From Clostridia bacterium (GTDB lineage: Bacteria > Bacillota > Clostridia > Christensenellales > Pumilibacteraceae), in assembly GCA_022791915.1 (NCBI GenBank), contig JAAWAB010000004.1, positions 143,718 through 207,717 of the forward strand: 64,000 bases of DNA, read 5' to 3'. Under the pieces are notes generated by a model. It made no database searches, was not told the DNA's origin, and saw only the letters and a list, made by a program, of their open reading frames with translations. Positions 35,425 to 43,025 of this stretch are shown here, one piece after another. The position numbers and the translations under genes were made by a program. Within the stretch, counting starts at the first letter, position 1. Each line of letters starts with the position of its first letter.

Positions 35425-35454
35425 GAAAGTACGATTTTACGGGAGGACGAAAAA

Positions 35455-35880
35455 TTGACGGATAAACCGATTAAAGAGTACGGCGAATTGAAACGGAGAG
35501 CACTACTTGCCAAACAACGACTGAAAATGGGATACTGGCAACGCATGGAAGATGAACGGCAAAAAGCACTCGACGAAATGGGAAAGGGCGGCGAAAGCGA
35601 AAAACTGGTGCGCGAATTACAACAGGAAAAAGTTCGACGCGACGAACACAGAGCGCTTTGTACCGATAAAGCCGAAGAAGAAGAACTTTTCTACACAAAA
35701 GTTTGTACGATACTCGAACGGGACGAAAACACAATCAATCCGATTGGTCAACTCATCGACCGTGAAGAATTCGAACGGTTAGACGAAAACAATCGCCAGC
35801 GTTATATCTTGTGTCTGTCGCGTAAATTCAGGGAGATGCGCGAGCGGTATTACCGCGAGCGCGCAGGTAAAAGCGGTTGA
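35455..35880 (+). CDS. Uncharacterised charged helical protein
   Basis: The start is TTG 35455, seven bases after GGGAGG (35441-35446); the open frame reaches back to 35296 but that part contains the promoter. The 141-residue protein is unusually rich in Glu, Arg and Lys and predicted to be almost wholly helical with coiled-coil character (for example MEDERQKALDEMGKG and REFREM-type heptads). It has no membrane helix, signal peptide or recognisable catalytic motif, and one or two isolated cysteines. I do not recognise a family. It has its own promoter and precedes pcrA by 31 bases, so a role with DNA or ribosomes is possible but unproven. Confidence 0.75.
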   Translation: MTDKPIKEYGELKRRALLAKQRLKMGYWQRMEDERQKALDEMGKGGESEKLVRELQQEKVRRDEHRALCTDKAEEEELFYTKVCTILERDENTINPIGQLIDREEFERLDENNRQRYILCLSRKFREMRERYYRERAGKSG

Positions 35881-35905
35881 CTTTATCGCGCACATATGCT
35901 ATCAT
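35877..35905 (+). promoter_or_regulatory. Promoter immediately upstream of pcrA
   Basis: TTGACT (35877-35882), 17-base spacer, TATCAT (35900-35905). The predicted transcription start (about 35911-35913) coincides with the pcrA ATG at 35912; see findings on a leaderless mRNA. Confidence 0.65.
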
Positions 35906-35911
35906 TTTATA

Positions 35912-38107
35912 ATGAACTTATTACTATCCGATTTGAATGAAGAACAACGTAAACCCGTGTTGGATACCGAAGGCGCGGTGTTGGTAACGGCAGGTGCGGG
36001 AAGTGGAAAAACCAGACTTCTGACGCATCGGATTGCCTATCTCGTTTCCGAAAAAGGGGTTGCTCCGTACCATATTCTTGCTATCACGTTTACCAACAAA
36101 GCGGCAAACGAAATGCGTGAACGCCTTGAAAAAATGTTGCCGTCTGCGGCGGACGATATGTTGATTTCTACGTTTCACTCCATGTGTGTGCGTATTTTGC
36201 GTCGTTTTATCGATAGGCTGTCGGAATACGAAAAAAACTTTTCTATTTACGGCGAAGATGAAAAAGAACGTATCGTAAAGAATATAATCAAAGAAAAATC
36301 TTATGCCGACGAAGAGTTGCCGAAAAAGGCAATCTGGGCGATTTCCGATGCGAAGAACGGCGGATATTCCCCCGAAGAATATAAACAACATAACGAATAT
36401 TACGAGTGGGCAGAAGAAATCTACGAAATTTACAAGGGATACGAAGCGGAACTCAAAAAGAGCAATGCACTCGATTATGACGATTTGTTGCTTGTAACGT
36501 ATCGATTATTGCGTGAGAATGCCGACGCGCTCGACTATTGTCAGAACAAATTCCGCTATATTCATGTAGACGAATTTCAAGATACCAATACGATACAATA
36601 CGAACTTGTGCGGCTTATGGCGGCAAAATACGGAAATGTTTTTGTAGTGGGTGATGAAGACCAGAGTATTTACGGTTGGCGCGGTGCCGATTTCCGAAAT
36701 ATTTTCAATTTTACGCATGATTTTCCCGATTGTCGCACATATAAACTCGAACAGAATTACCGTTCTACAAAAAATATTCTTGCGTTGGCGAACAAAATCA
36801 TAAAGAACAACACCACGCGTCTGGATAAAACCTTATGGACGGACAACGAAGACGGTGATGCAATCGAATTTCTGCGGGCGGGAAGCGAAAACGAAGAAGC
36901 CTCGGCAGTGGTCAACAGCATTATTGGATGGGTGCGCAGAGGAAAATACAAGTTTTCGGATTTTGCCATTTTAATGCGACTCAATGCGCTTTCCCGTTCG
37001 TTTGAAGAAAAGCTATTGCAGTACGGAATTCCGCATAAAATTTTCGGCGGTTTCAAGTTCTTCGAGCGCAAAGAAATCAAAGATTTACTTGCTTATCTCA
37101 AACTGCTCAATAATCCTGCCGATAACGAGGCGATGTTGCGTGTCATCAATTTTCCCAAGCGTGGAATCGGCGACGGTACTTTGTCGCAACTGGTACATTA
37201 TTCGCAGGTTACAGGCAAATCTCTTTTCGACGTTGTGGTCGAAATCGAGAGAAATCCCGATTTGCCGATGCCGCTGATTCGGAAACTGACGGGATTTTCG
37301 CAACTGCTTTGCGCATTGCGGGAAAAGAAAGAGAGCGAAAGTATTACCGACCTTGTTATGGATTTAGTGGCAATGTTGCAGTTGCATGTATTGTACGGCG
37401 GCGACAGCGAGGAAAGTCGGAACAGGCGCATGCATGTGGAAGAATTTGTGGCGTCGGTGCGGCAATATGAAGAAAACAACGAAGGCGGCACGTTGGAAGA
37501 TTATCTGCAAATGATTAGCCTGTATTCCGATACCGAAGAAATGGACGGCACCGATTTTGTCAGTGTAGCTACGGCGCACAGTGCCAAAGGATTGGAGTTC
37601 AAGGTGGTTTACATAGTGGGTATGGAAGAAGGTATTTTTCCCATTATCCGCATGGAAGCAAATGACGAAGAGGAAGAAGAACGACGGCTTTTTTACGTGG
37701 CAGTCACCCGTGCCCGCGAAAAATTGTATGTTACCTGTTCGGATTCGCGCTTTCTGTACGGACAGCGCAAGCAGATGTTCCCGTCCCGTTTTCTTAAAGA
37801 AGCGGATTTCGTTCCGTCTTATACGCCTTCTCGTCGGCGTTTGTACCGCGAGGCTTTGGCAAGCGGAACGGCTACTCCGTCGAGCGGTACGGCTATTCGC
37901 CAGCAACCGCAAGCTGTACCCGTTCGGCAGGAAGTGAATTTCGACGGATTCGCGGCAGGAGCCGAAGTTATGCATCCCAAATTCGGTAAGGGCGTAATTG
38001 TAAACATAAGCGACGAAAACAACGGCAAGTATGCGCAGGTTTCGTTTGAAAAAGTGGGCAAAATTACATTGGCGCTCGAATATGCGCCGCTCAAACTATG
38101 TAAATAA
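35912..38107 (+). CDS. pcrA: ATP-dependent DNA helicase PcrA (UvrD/Rep family)
   Basis: The 731-residue SF1A helicase begins MNLLLSDLNEEQ, matching PcrA N-termini, so ATG 35912 is the right start although no Shine-Dalgarno sequence precedes it. Motifs seen are Q-motif LNEEQRK, Walker A AGAGSGKT (about residues 28-35), motif II VDEFQDTN, motif III DQSIYGWRGAD and motif VI VAVTRAREKL. The C-terminus ends in a PcrA-type Tudor-like domain (GAEVMHPKFGKGVIV). PcrA unwinds DNA 3'-5' in nucleotide excision repair, replication-conflict resolution and RNA polymerase backtracking. The pcrA-ligA order is conserved in Bacillota (pcrB-pcrA-ligA in Bacillus); pcrB is absent here. Confidence 0.97.
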   Translation: MNLLLSDLNEEQRKPVLDTEGAVLVTAGAGSGKTRLLTHRIAYLVSEKGVAPYHILAITFTNKAANEMRERLEKMLPSAADDMLISTFHSMCVRILRRFIDRLSEYEKNFSIYGEDEKERIVKNIIKEKSYADEELPKKAIWAISDAKNGGYSPEEYKQHNEYYEWAEEIYEIYKGYEAELKKSNALDYDDLLLVTYRLLRENADALDYCQNKFRYIHVDEFQDTNTIQYELVRLMAAKYGNVFVVGDEDQSIYGWRGADFRNIFNFTHDFPDCRTYKLEQNYRSTKNILALANKIIKNNTTRLDKTLWTDNEDGDAIEFLRAGSENEEASAVVNSIIGWVRRGKYKFSDFAILMRLNALSRSFEEKLLQYGIPHKIFGGFKFFERKEIKDLLAYLKLLNNPADNEAMLRVINFPKRGIGDGTLSQLVHYSQVTGKSLFDVVVEIERNPDLPMPLIRKLTGFSQLLCALREKKESESITDLVMDLVAMLQLHVLYGGDSEESRNRRMHVEEFVASVRQYEENNEGGTLEDYLQMISLYSDTEEMDGTDFVSVATAHSAKGLEFKVVYIVGMEEGIFPIIRMEANDEEEEERRLFYVAVTRAREKLYVTCSDSRFLYGQRKQMFPSRFLKEADFVPSYTPSRRRLYREALASGTATPSSGTAIRQQPQAVPVRQEVNFDGFAAGAEVMHPKFGKGVIVNISDENNGKYAQVSFEKVGKITLALEYAPLKLCK

Positions 38108-38123
38108 GGAGTAGAAAGCCGTC

Positions 38124-40049
38124 ATGGACAGAATGAAAGAATTGGTAGCGCAGCTGAACGACTACGCCTTTCATTATTACGTATTGGATAATCCCATCGT
38201 TTCGGATTCGCAATACGATGCTCTTTACGACGAACTGACGGCACTGGAAAAAGCCGAAAACAGAGTTCTACCCGATTCACCCACCAGAAAAATAGGGGGA
38301 GAACCGATAAAGGCATTTAAGCCGCATGAACATATCCGTAAGCTGTATAGTCTGGATAAGTGCAACAGCTTTGACGAACTGCGCGCATTTGACGAAAAGA
38401 TTCGCAAGGCGGCGGGCGGCGACGTTGTGTATACATTGGAATACAAATTGGACGGACTCACGCTTTGTTTAACGTATCGCAACGGATTGTTGTTCTGCGC
38501 GTCTACGCGTGGAAACGGGAGTGTAGGCGAAGACGTAACCGAACAGGTGCGCACAATCAAATCGATTCCGTCTGCTATTGACTATCGGGGGGATTTGGAA
38601 GCGCAGGGCGAAGGAATTATGCGGTGGAGTGCTTTTCGCAAATATAACGAAACGGCAGACGAACCGCTCAAAAATCCGCGCAACGGCGTGGCGGGCGCCA
38701 TTCGTAATCTCGACCCGAAAATTACCGCCAAACGCAATCTCGACGTTTTGTTTTATAATGTGAATTATATGAGCGAAGGCGAACTTTCTTCGCAGTCCGA
38801 TTCGATTGATTTTTTGAAATCGCAACGTTTCAAAACGGAAAAATTGCTTGTCACTTCGTCTATGGAAGAAATTATACAAGCTATTGCAAACGTAGACAGG
38901 GATTCGCTTGATTTTCTGATTGACGGTATGGTGGTTAAAGTCAACGATTTTTCGTTGCGGGAAAAACTCGGCTATACCGATAAGTTTCCGCGTTGGGCAA
39001 TCGCATATAAATTCGAGGCGGAAGAAACTTCTACCGAACTCAAAGACGTGATATGGCAGGTGGGCAGAACGGGCAAGTTGACGCCGCTCGGACTGTTGGA
39101 ACCCGTGCAGTTATGCGGCGCTACGATTTCCAAGGCTACGCTCAATAACTATGGAGATATTCTCCGCAAAAAAGTCAAAATAGGAAGTACGGTTTTTTTG
39201 CGTCGAAGCAACGACGTTATTCCCGAAATTTTAGGTATTGCCGAAGACCGCGGCGGTACGCCCATAGAGGCGCCTACCGTCTGTCCCGCTTGCGGCGCAA
39301 CTTTATATGAGTCGGGTGCGCACATTTTTTGCCCGAACGAACAGGGGTGTCCGCCGCAAATCTGCGGAAAAATGGAACATTTTGCGTCCAAGGATTGCAT
39401 GGATATCGACGGCGTGAGCGGCAAGACGGTAATGCAGCTATATAAAAAGCTGGGAATAACTTCCGTTACACAATTATACGATTTGACCGAAACCGATTTG
39501 ACGGGTTTGGAAGGATTCCGCGAAAAAAAGATTTCCAAATTTCTGCAATCGGTGCAAGAGAGTAAAAAAGCCGATTTACCGCATTTTCTCAACGCATTGG
39601 GAATACCTAACGTGGGCAAAGTGGCTGCCAGAGATTTGGCAATCCGATTCGGCAGTATAAGCGCGCTTGCCGCCGCATCGTTTGATGAACTTTTATCGGT
39701 AGACGAAATCGGCGAAGTAATGGCAAACAGCATACTCGAATATTTTTCCCGACATGCCGATGTGCTTGCGCGTTTTCAAGAAATCGGAATCGACCCGATA
39801 TATAAAAAGACAGAGCACACCGGATTTTTCGCAGGAAAAAAGGTCGTGCTTACGGGAAAAATTTCTTTGCCGCGTTCCCGTGCGGCGCAATTGCTTACCG
39901 AAAAGGGAGCAACGGTTGTCGATTCGGTAAGTAAGGATACCGACATCGTTATTGCGGGCGAAGATGCGGGGAGTAAACTCGACAAGGCGAAAAAGTACGG
40001 ATTAAAAATAATCGGAGATAAAGAGTTTTCGGACCTGATAAACGCTTGA
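38124..40049 (+). CDS. ligA: NAD-dependent DNA ligase LigA
   Basis: The 641-residue protein has the Ia domain (FHYYVLDNPIVSDSQYD) that binds NMN, the adenylation domain with nucleophile K108 in EYKLDG, the OB-fold, a cysteine zinc finger (CPACGATLY ... CPNEQGCP), helix-hairpin-helix repeats and a C-terminal BRCT domain (about residues 565-641). It seals nicks during replication and repair using NAD. It is slightly shorter than the typical 665-670 residues but all domains are present. It follows pcrA by 16 bases and its stop codon overlaps the -35 box of the next promoter. Confidence 0.97.
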   Translation: MDRMKELVAQLNDYAFHYYVLDNPIVSDSQYDALYDELTALEKAENRVLPDSPTRKIGGEPIKAFKPHEHIRKLYSLDKCNSFDELRAFDEKIRKAAGGDVVYTLEYKLDGLTLCLTYRNGLLFCASTRGNGSVGEDVTEQVRTIKSIPSAIDYRGDLEAQGEGIMRWSAFRKYNETADEPLKNPRNGVAGAIRNLDPKITAKRNLDVLFYNVNYMSEGELSSQSDSIDFLKSQRFKTEKLLVTSSMEEIIQAIANVDRDSLDFLIDGMVVKVNDFSLREKLGYTDKFPRWAIAYKFEAEETSTELKDVIWQVGRTGKLTPLGLLEPVQLCGATISKATLNNYGDILRKKVKIGSTVFLRRSNDVIPEILGIAEDRGGTPIEAPTVCPACGATLYESGAHIFCPNEQGCPPQICGKMEHFASKDCMDIDGVSGKTVMQLYKKLGITSVTQLYDLTETDLTGLEGFREKKISKFLQSVQESKKADLPHFLNALGIPNVGKVAARDLAIRFGSISALAAASFDELLSVDEIGEVMANSILEYFSRHADVLARFQEIGIDPIYKKTEHTGFFAGKKVVLTGKISLPRSRAAQLLTEKGATVVDSVSKDTDIVIAGEDAGSKLDKAKKYGLKIIGDKEFSDLINA

Positions 40050-40074
40050 AAAATGCGAAAAAAAATGCTATACT
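40046..40074 (+). promoter_or_regulatory. Promoter of the yicC-thiN operon
   Basis: TTGAAA (40046-40051), 17-base spacer, TATACT (40069-40074). A perfect inverted repeat CTATACT (40068-40074) and AGTATAG (40082-40088) overlaps the -10 box and start region. Confidence 0.78.
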
Positions 40075-40109
40075 ATTTATGAGTATAGTCTACGAAGGGA
40101 GATTGAACA

Positions 40110-40985
40110 ATGCGCAGCATGACAGGGTACGGCAAAGGCGTATGCGAACGCGACGGAAAAACCGTCACGGTAGAGCTGAAAGCCGTAAACAACAGATATT
40201 TGGAAATCAACTCCCGATTGGGTAAGTCGTTTGCCGTTTGCGATGAAATTATTCGCAAAGAAATCGGAAAAGTTATCAAGCGCGGCAGTGTAGACGTATA
40301 TTTTGTTTGCGAGAATACGGAAGGTTCGGATGCCGAACTGAAAGCAGACGTGGCGCTTGCGGCACAATATGTGAAAGCCGCCAAACAACTGCGCGACGAG
40401 TTTCTTTTAGATGGCGATTTGGGCGCCGCAGCTCTTATGCGTATGCCCGACGTGCTCACGTTGCAACCGAATAAAGACGACCCCGAAATTATTAAAGAGA
40501 TGACGCGTGAAGCCGTTTGCGCGGCGGTGCAACAGCTTAACGTTATGCGGGAAGTGGAAGGCGCTACGGTAAAAGCCGATTTAACGAAATTGGTATCGTT
40601 TATTGTTGCGGCACTTGAAAAAGTTGTAAAACGCGCGCCTATTGTCGTGGAAGATTACCGCACCAAACTGCGTCAGCGTATGACCGATATTCTCAAAGAC
40701 GTCCCCGTAGACGAAACGAGATTGTTGAACGAAGTGGCGTTTTTTGCGGATAAGGCGGACATCAATGAAGAAATTTCGCGCTTGTCGTCGCACATCGAGC
40801 AATTTCTTTCTTGTTTGGAAAGCGACGAGCCGCAGGGCAGAAAACTCGATTTTCTGTCGCAGGAGATGAATAGGGAAATCAACACCATGGGCAGTAAATC
40901 CAACGATATGGAACTCACCCGTCTGGTGGTGGAAATGAAAAACGAGTTGGAAAAAATCAGGGAACAAATCCGTAATGCCGAATAA
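40110..40985 (+). CDS. yicC: YicC/YloC family endoribonuclease-like protein
   Basis: The 291-residue protein begins MRSMTGYGKG and has the VELKAVNNRYLEIN segment and the C-terminal LDFLSQEMNREINTMGSKS block, all diagnostic of YicC (PF03755 and PF08340/DUF1732). YicC proteins in Escherichia coli and YloC in Bacillus have been reported as endoribonucleases. It leads a tightly packed operon in which gmk follows 26 bases later; in Bacillus subtilis remA lies between the two genes, and it is missing here. Confidence 0.93.
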   Translation: MRSMTGYGKGVCERDGKTVTVELKAVNNRYLEINSRLGKSFAVCDEIIRKEIGKVIKRGSVDVYFVCENTEGSDAELKADVALAAQYVKAAKQLRDEFLLDGDLGAAALMRMPDVLTLQPNKDDPEIIKEMTREAVCAAVQQLNVMREVEGATVKADLTKLVSFIVAALEKVVKRAPIVVEDYRTKLRQRMTDILKDVPVDETRLLNEVAFFADKADINEEISRLSSHIEQFLSCLESDEPQGRKLDFLSQEMNREINTMGSKSNDMELTRLVVEMKNELEKIREQIRNAE

Positions 40986-41011
40986 GCGGAACGAAAAAGA
41001 GAAAGATACGC

Positions 41012-41626
41012 ATGAATAAAGGTTTGTTGATTGTTTTGTCCGGTCCGTCGGGCGCGGGAAAAGGTACCGTGTATTCCGTTGTGACCAAAGCGCTCGGCGA
41101 TATCGGAAAATCGATATCGGTTACCACACGCGCACCCCGTGCGGGAGAAGTGGATGGCGTGCATTACCATTTCCGCACCGTTGCGCAGTATAACGAAATG
41201 AAAGAAAAGGGCGAATTTTTGGAAACGGCGCAGGTGTATAATAATTACTACGGTACGCCGCTTGCACCCGTTATGCAGATGTTGTCGGAAGGCAAAGACG
41301 TGCTCTTTGAAATCGACATAGAAGGCGCCAAACAAATCAAAGAAAAATATCCGGAATGTGTTTCGGTGTTTATTATGCCTCCGTCGTTTGAAATTCTGGA
41401 AGAACGCTTGCGGGGCAGAGGAACGGAAGACGAAAACAGTCTTGCCACAAGATTGGGTAGTGCGCGCGGCGAGTTGGCACAGTTCAAACGATTCGATTAT
41501 ATCGTATTTAACGACGAAGTATCGGTAGCCTCACAAAAAGTAATCGATATTATCGCAGCTGAAAAATGTAGAATTTCGCGCAACGAAGAGAAGATTCTCG
41601 GATTATTGAAGAATAAAAATTTATAA
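41012..41626 (+). CDS. gmk: Guanylate kinase
   Basis: The 204-residue protein carries the P-loop SGPSGAGKGT (about residues 9-18), the GMP-binding TTRAPRAGEVDGVHY segment and the lid/IDIEGAKQIKEKYP motif. It converts GMP to GDP with ATP in the cytoplasm. The glycine-lysine-glycine variant of the P-loop (GKGT) is normal for guanylate kinases. It precedes rpoZ by 16 bases, the usual gmk-rpoZ pairing. Confidence 0.97.
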   Translation: MNKGLLIVLSGPSGAGKGTVYSVVTKALGDIGKSISVTTRAPRAGEVDGVHYHFRTVAQYNEMKEKGEFLETAQVYNNYYGTPLAPVMQMLSEGKDVLFEIDIEGAKQIKEKYPECVSVFIMPPSFEILEERLRGRGTEDENSLATRLGSARGELAQFKRFDYIVFNDEVSVASQKVIDIIAAEKCRISRNEEKILGLLKNKNL

Positions 41627-41642
41627 CGGAGATATTAAAAAT

Positions 41643-41843
41643 ATGATGATTGATCCCCCCATTGATAAGCTGGTAGACAAAGTCGGGTGTAAATATGCGC
41701 TCGTATGTCTGTTGACCAAGCGTTCGCGCTATCTGCTCGATAAGAAAGCGGAAATGCTCGAAGCCGAAAACGAGCGCGCCGTTTCGCATGCTGCGCATGA
41801 AGTGTACGACGGCAAAGTGGAAGCCAGATACGAGGACGACTGA
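41643..41843 (+). CDS. rpoZ: RNA polymerase omega subunit
   Basis: The 66-residue protein begins MMIDPPIDKLVDKVGCKYALVC and has the omega pattern of N-terminal PxIDxL, a KRSR segment and a downstream AVSHAAHEVYDGKV. Omega stabilises the beta' subunit of RNA polymerase. Two adjacent ATG codons (41643 and 41646) could each be the start. It lies between gmk and coaBC as in Bacillus. The stop codon is immediately followed by the TTG start of coaBC. Confidence 0.92.
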   Translation: MMIDPPIDKLVDKVGCKYALVCLLTKRSRYLLDKKAEMLEAENERAVSHAAHEVYDGKVEARYEDD

Positions 41844-43025
41844 TTGATTCTTTCGGGTAAAACAATTACCGTAGGCGTAACGGGTGGAATTGCCGCATAT
41901 AAGGCATGCGAACTTGTGAGTCTGCTCAAAAAGGCGGGTGCCGACGTGCACGTTGTACTCACGGAACACGCCGCGCAATTTGTGACGCCGTTGTCGTTTG
42001 AAGCGTTGAGCGGAAACCGTGCCGTTACCGATATGTTCGATCGAAACCATGATTGGGAGATTGGGCATATTTCGCTTGCTCGCAAATCGGATTTGTTTGT
42101 TATTGCGCCGTGCACCGCCAATCTTGCGGGAAAGTTTGCTAACGGAATTGCCGACGATTTCTTATCTACCACGCTTATGGCGGCGCGTTGCCCCGTATTG
42201 TTGGCGCCTGCCATGAACACAGCTATGTTGGAAAGCGCGGCATATACGGCAAACGAGCAAACTCTCCGTAAGCGCGGCGTGTTGTTCGTTTCGCCCGAAA
42301 GCGGGCGCCTTGCTTGCGGTGACAACGGAAAAGGTCGCATGGCAGAACCTAAAACGATTTTTGACGCAGTATTGGACGTTTTAACCGTAAAACGCGATTA
42401 TGAAAACAAAACGGTGCTGGTAACGTCGGGCGGAACAAGAGAACCGATTGACCCCGTGCGTTTTATCGGAAACCGTTCGAGTGGAAAGATGGGCGCCGCG
42501 CTTGCCGAAGCGGCGGCAAAAAGGGGTGCCAAGGTGATTTATGTTGCGGCAACGAATGCGATGTTGCCGTCGGTACCTGCCGAAATCGTTCCCGTGCAGA
42601 CCACCGAAGAGATGCGTCAAGCGGTAAACGAAAAGTTTGCGCTTGCGGATATTATCATAAAGGCGGCGGCGCCTGCCGATTATTCTCCCGAACAACCCGC
42701 GGCGCATAAAATCAAAGAGAAATCGTTTTCTCTTGCTTTGAAAAAGAATCCCGATATTGCCGCCGAAATCGGAAAGAAAAAAGGCGAACGCAAACTTGTG
42801 ATTTTTTCGGCGGAAACCGAAAATCTCGAAGAAAACGCACGCAAGAAGCTGCAAAGCAAAAATGCCGATATGGTGGTTGCCAACAATGTTTTATTGCCCG
42901 ACGCGGGGTTTGATACGGATACCAACATTGCAACAATCATTACCCGCACGCACGCAGTTGCGTTGGAAAAAATGCCCAAAAGCAGTCTTGCCGATGTGAT
43001 TTTGAACGAAATAGCGAAATTGTAA
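41844..43025 (+). CDS. coaBC: Bifunctional phosphopantothenoylcysteine decarboxylase/synthetase
   Basis: The start is TTG 41844, abutting the rpoZ stop. The 393-residue protein has the flavoprotein CoaC half (about residues 1-180) with VTGGIAAYKAC, the histidine in HDWEIGHISLA, PCTANLAGKFANGIADD and the catalytic cysteine in GRLACGDNGKGRMAEP, then the CoaB half with VTSGGTREPIDPVRFIGN and KNPDI. It performs two steps of coenzyme A synthesis from 4'-phosphopantothenate. No obvious ribosome-binding site separates it from rpoZ, suggesting translational coupling. Confidence 0.96.
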   Translation: MILSGKTITVGVTGGIAAYKACELVSLLKKAGADVHVVLTEHAAQFVTPLSFEALSGNRAVTDMFDRNHDWEIGHISLARKSDLFVIAPCTANLAGKFANGIADDFLSTTLMAARCPVLLAPAMNTAMLESAAYTANEQTLRKRGVLFVSPESGRLACGDNGKGRMAEPKTIFDAVLDVLTVKRDYENKTVLVTSGGTREPIDPVRFIGNRSSGKMGAALAEAAAKRGAKVIYVAATNAMLPSVPAEIVPVQTTEEMRQAVNEKFALADIIIKAAAPADYSPEQPAAHKIKEKSFSLALKKNPDIAAEIGKKKGERKLVIFSAETENLEENARKKLQSKNADMVVANNVLLPDAGFDTDTNIATIITRTHAVALEKMPKSSLADVILNEIAKL

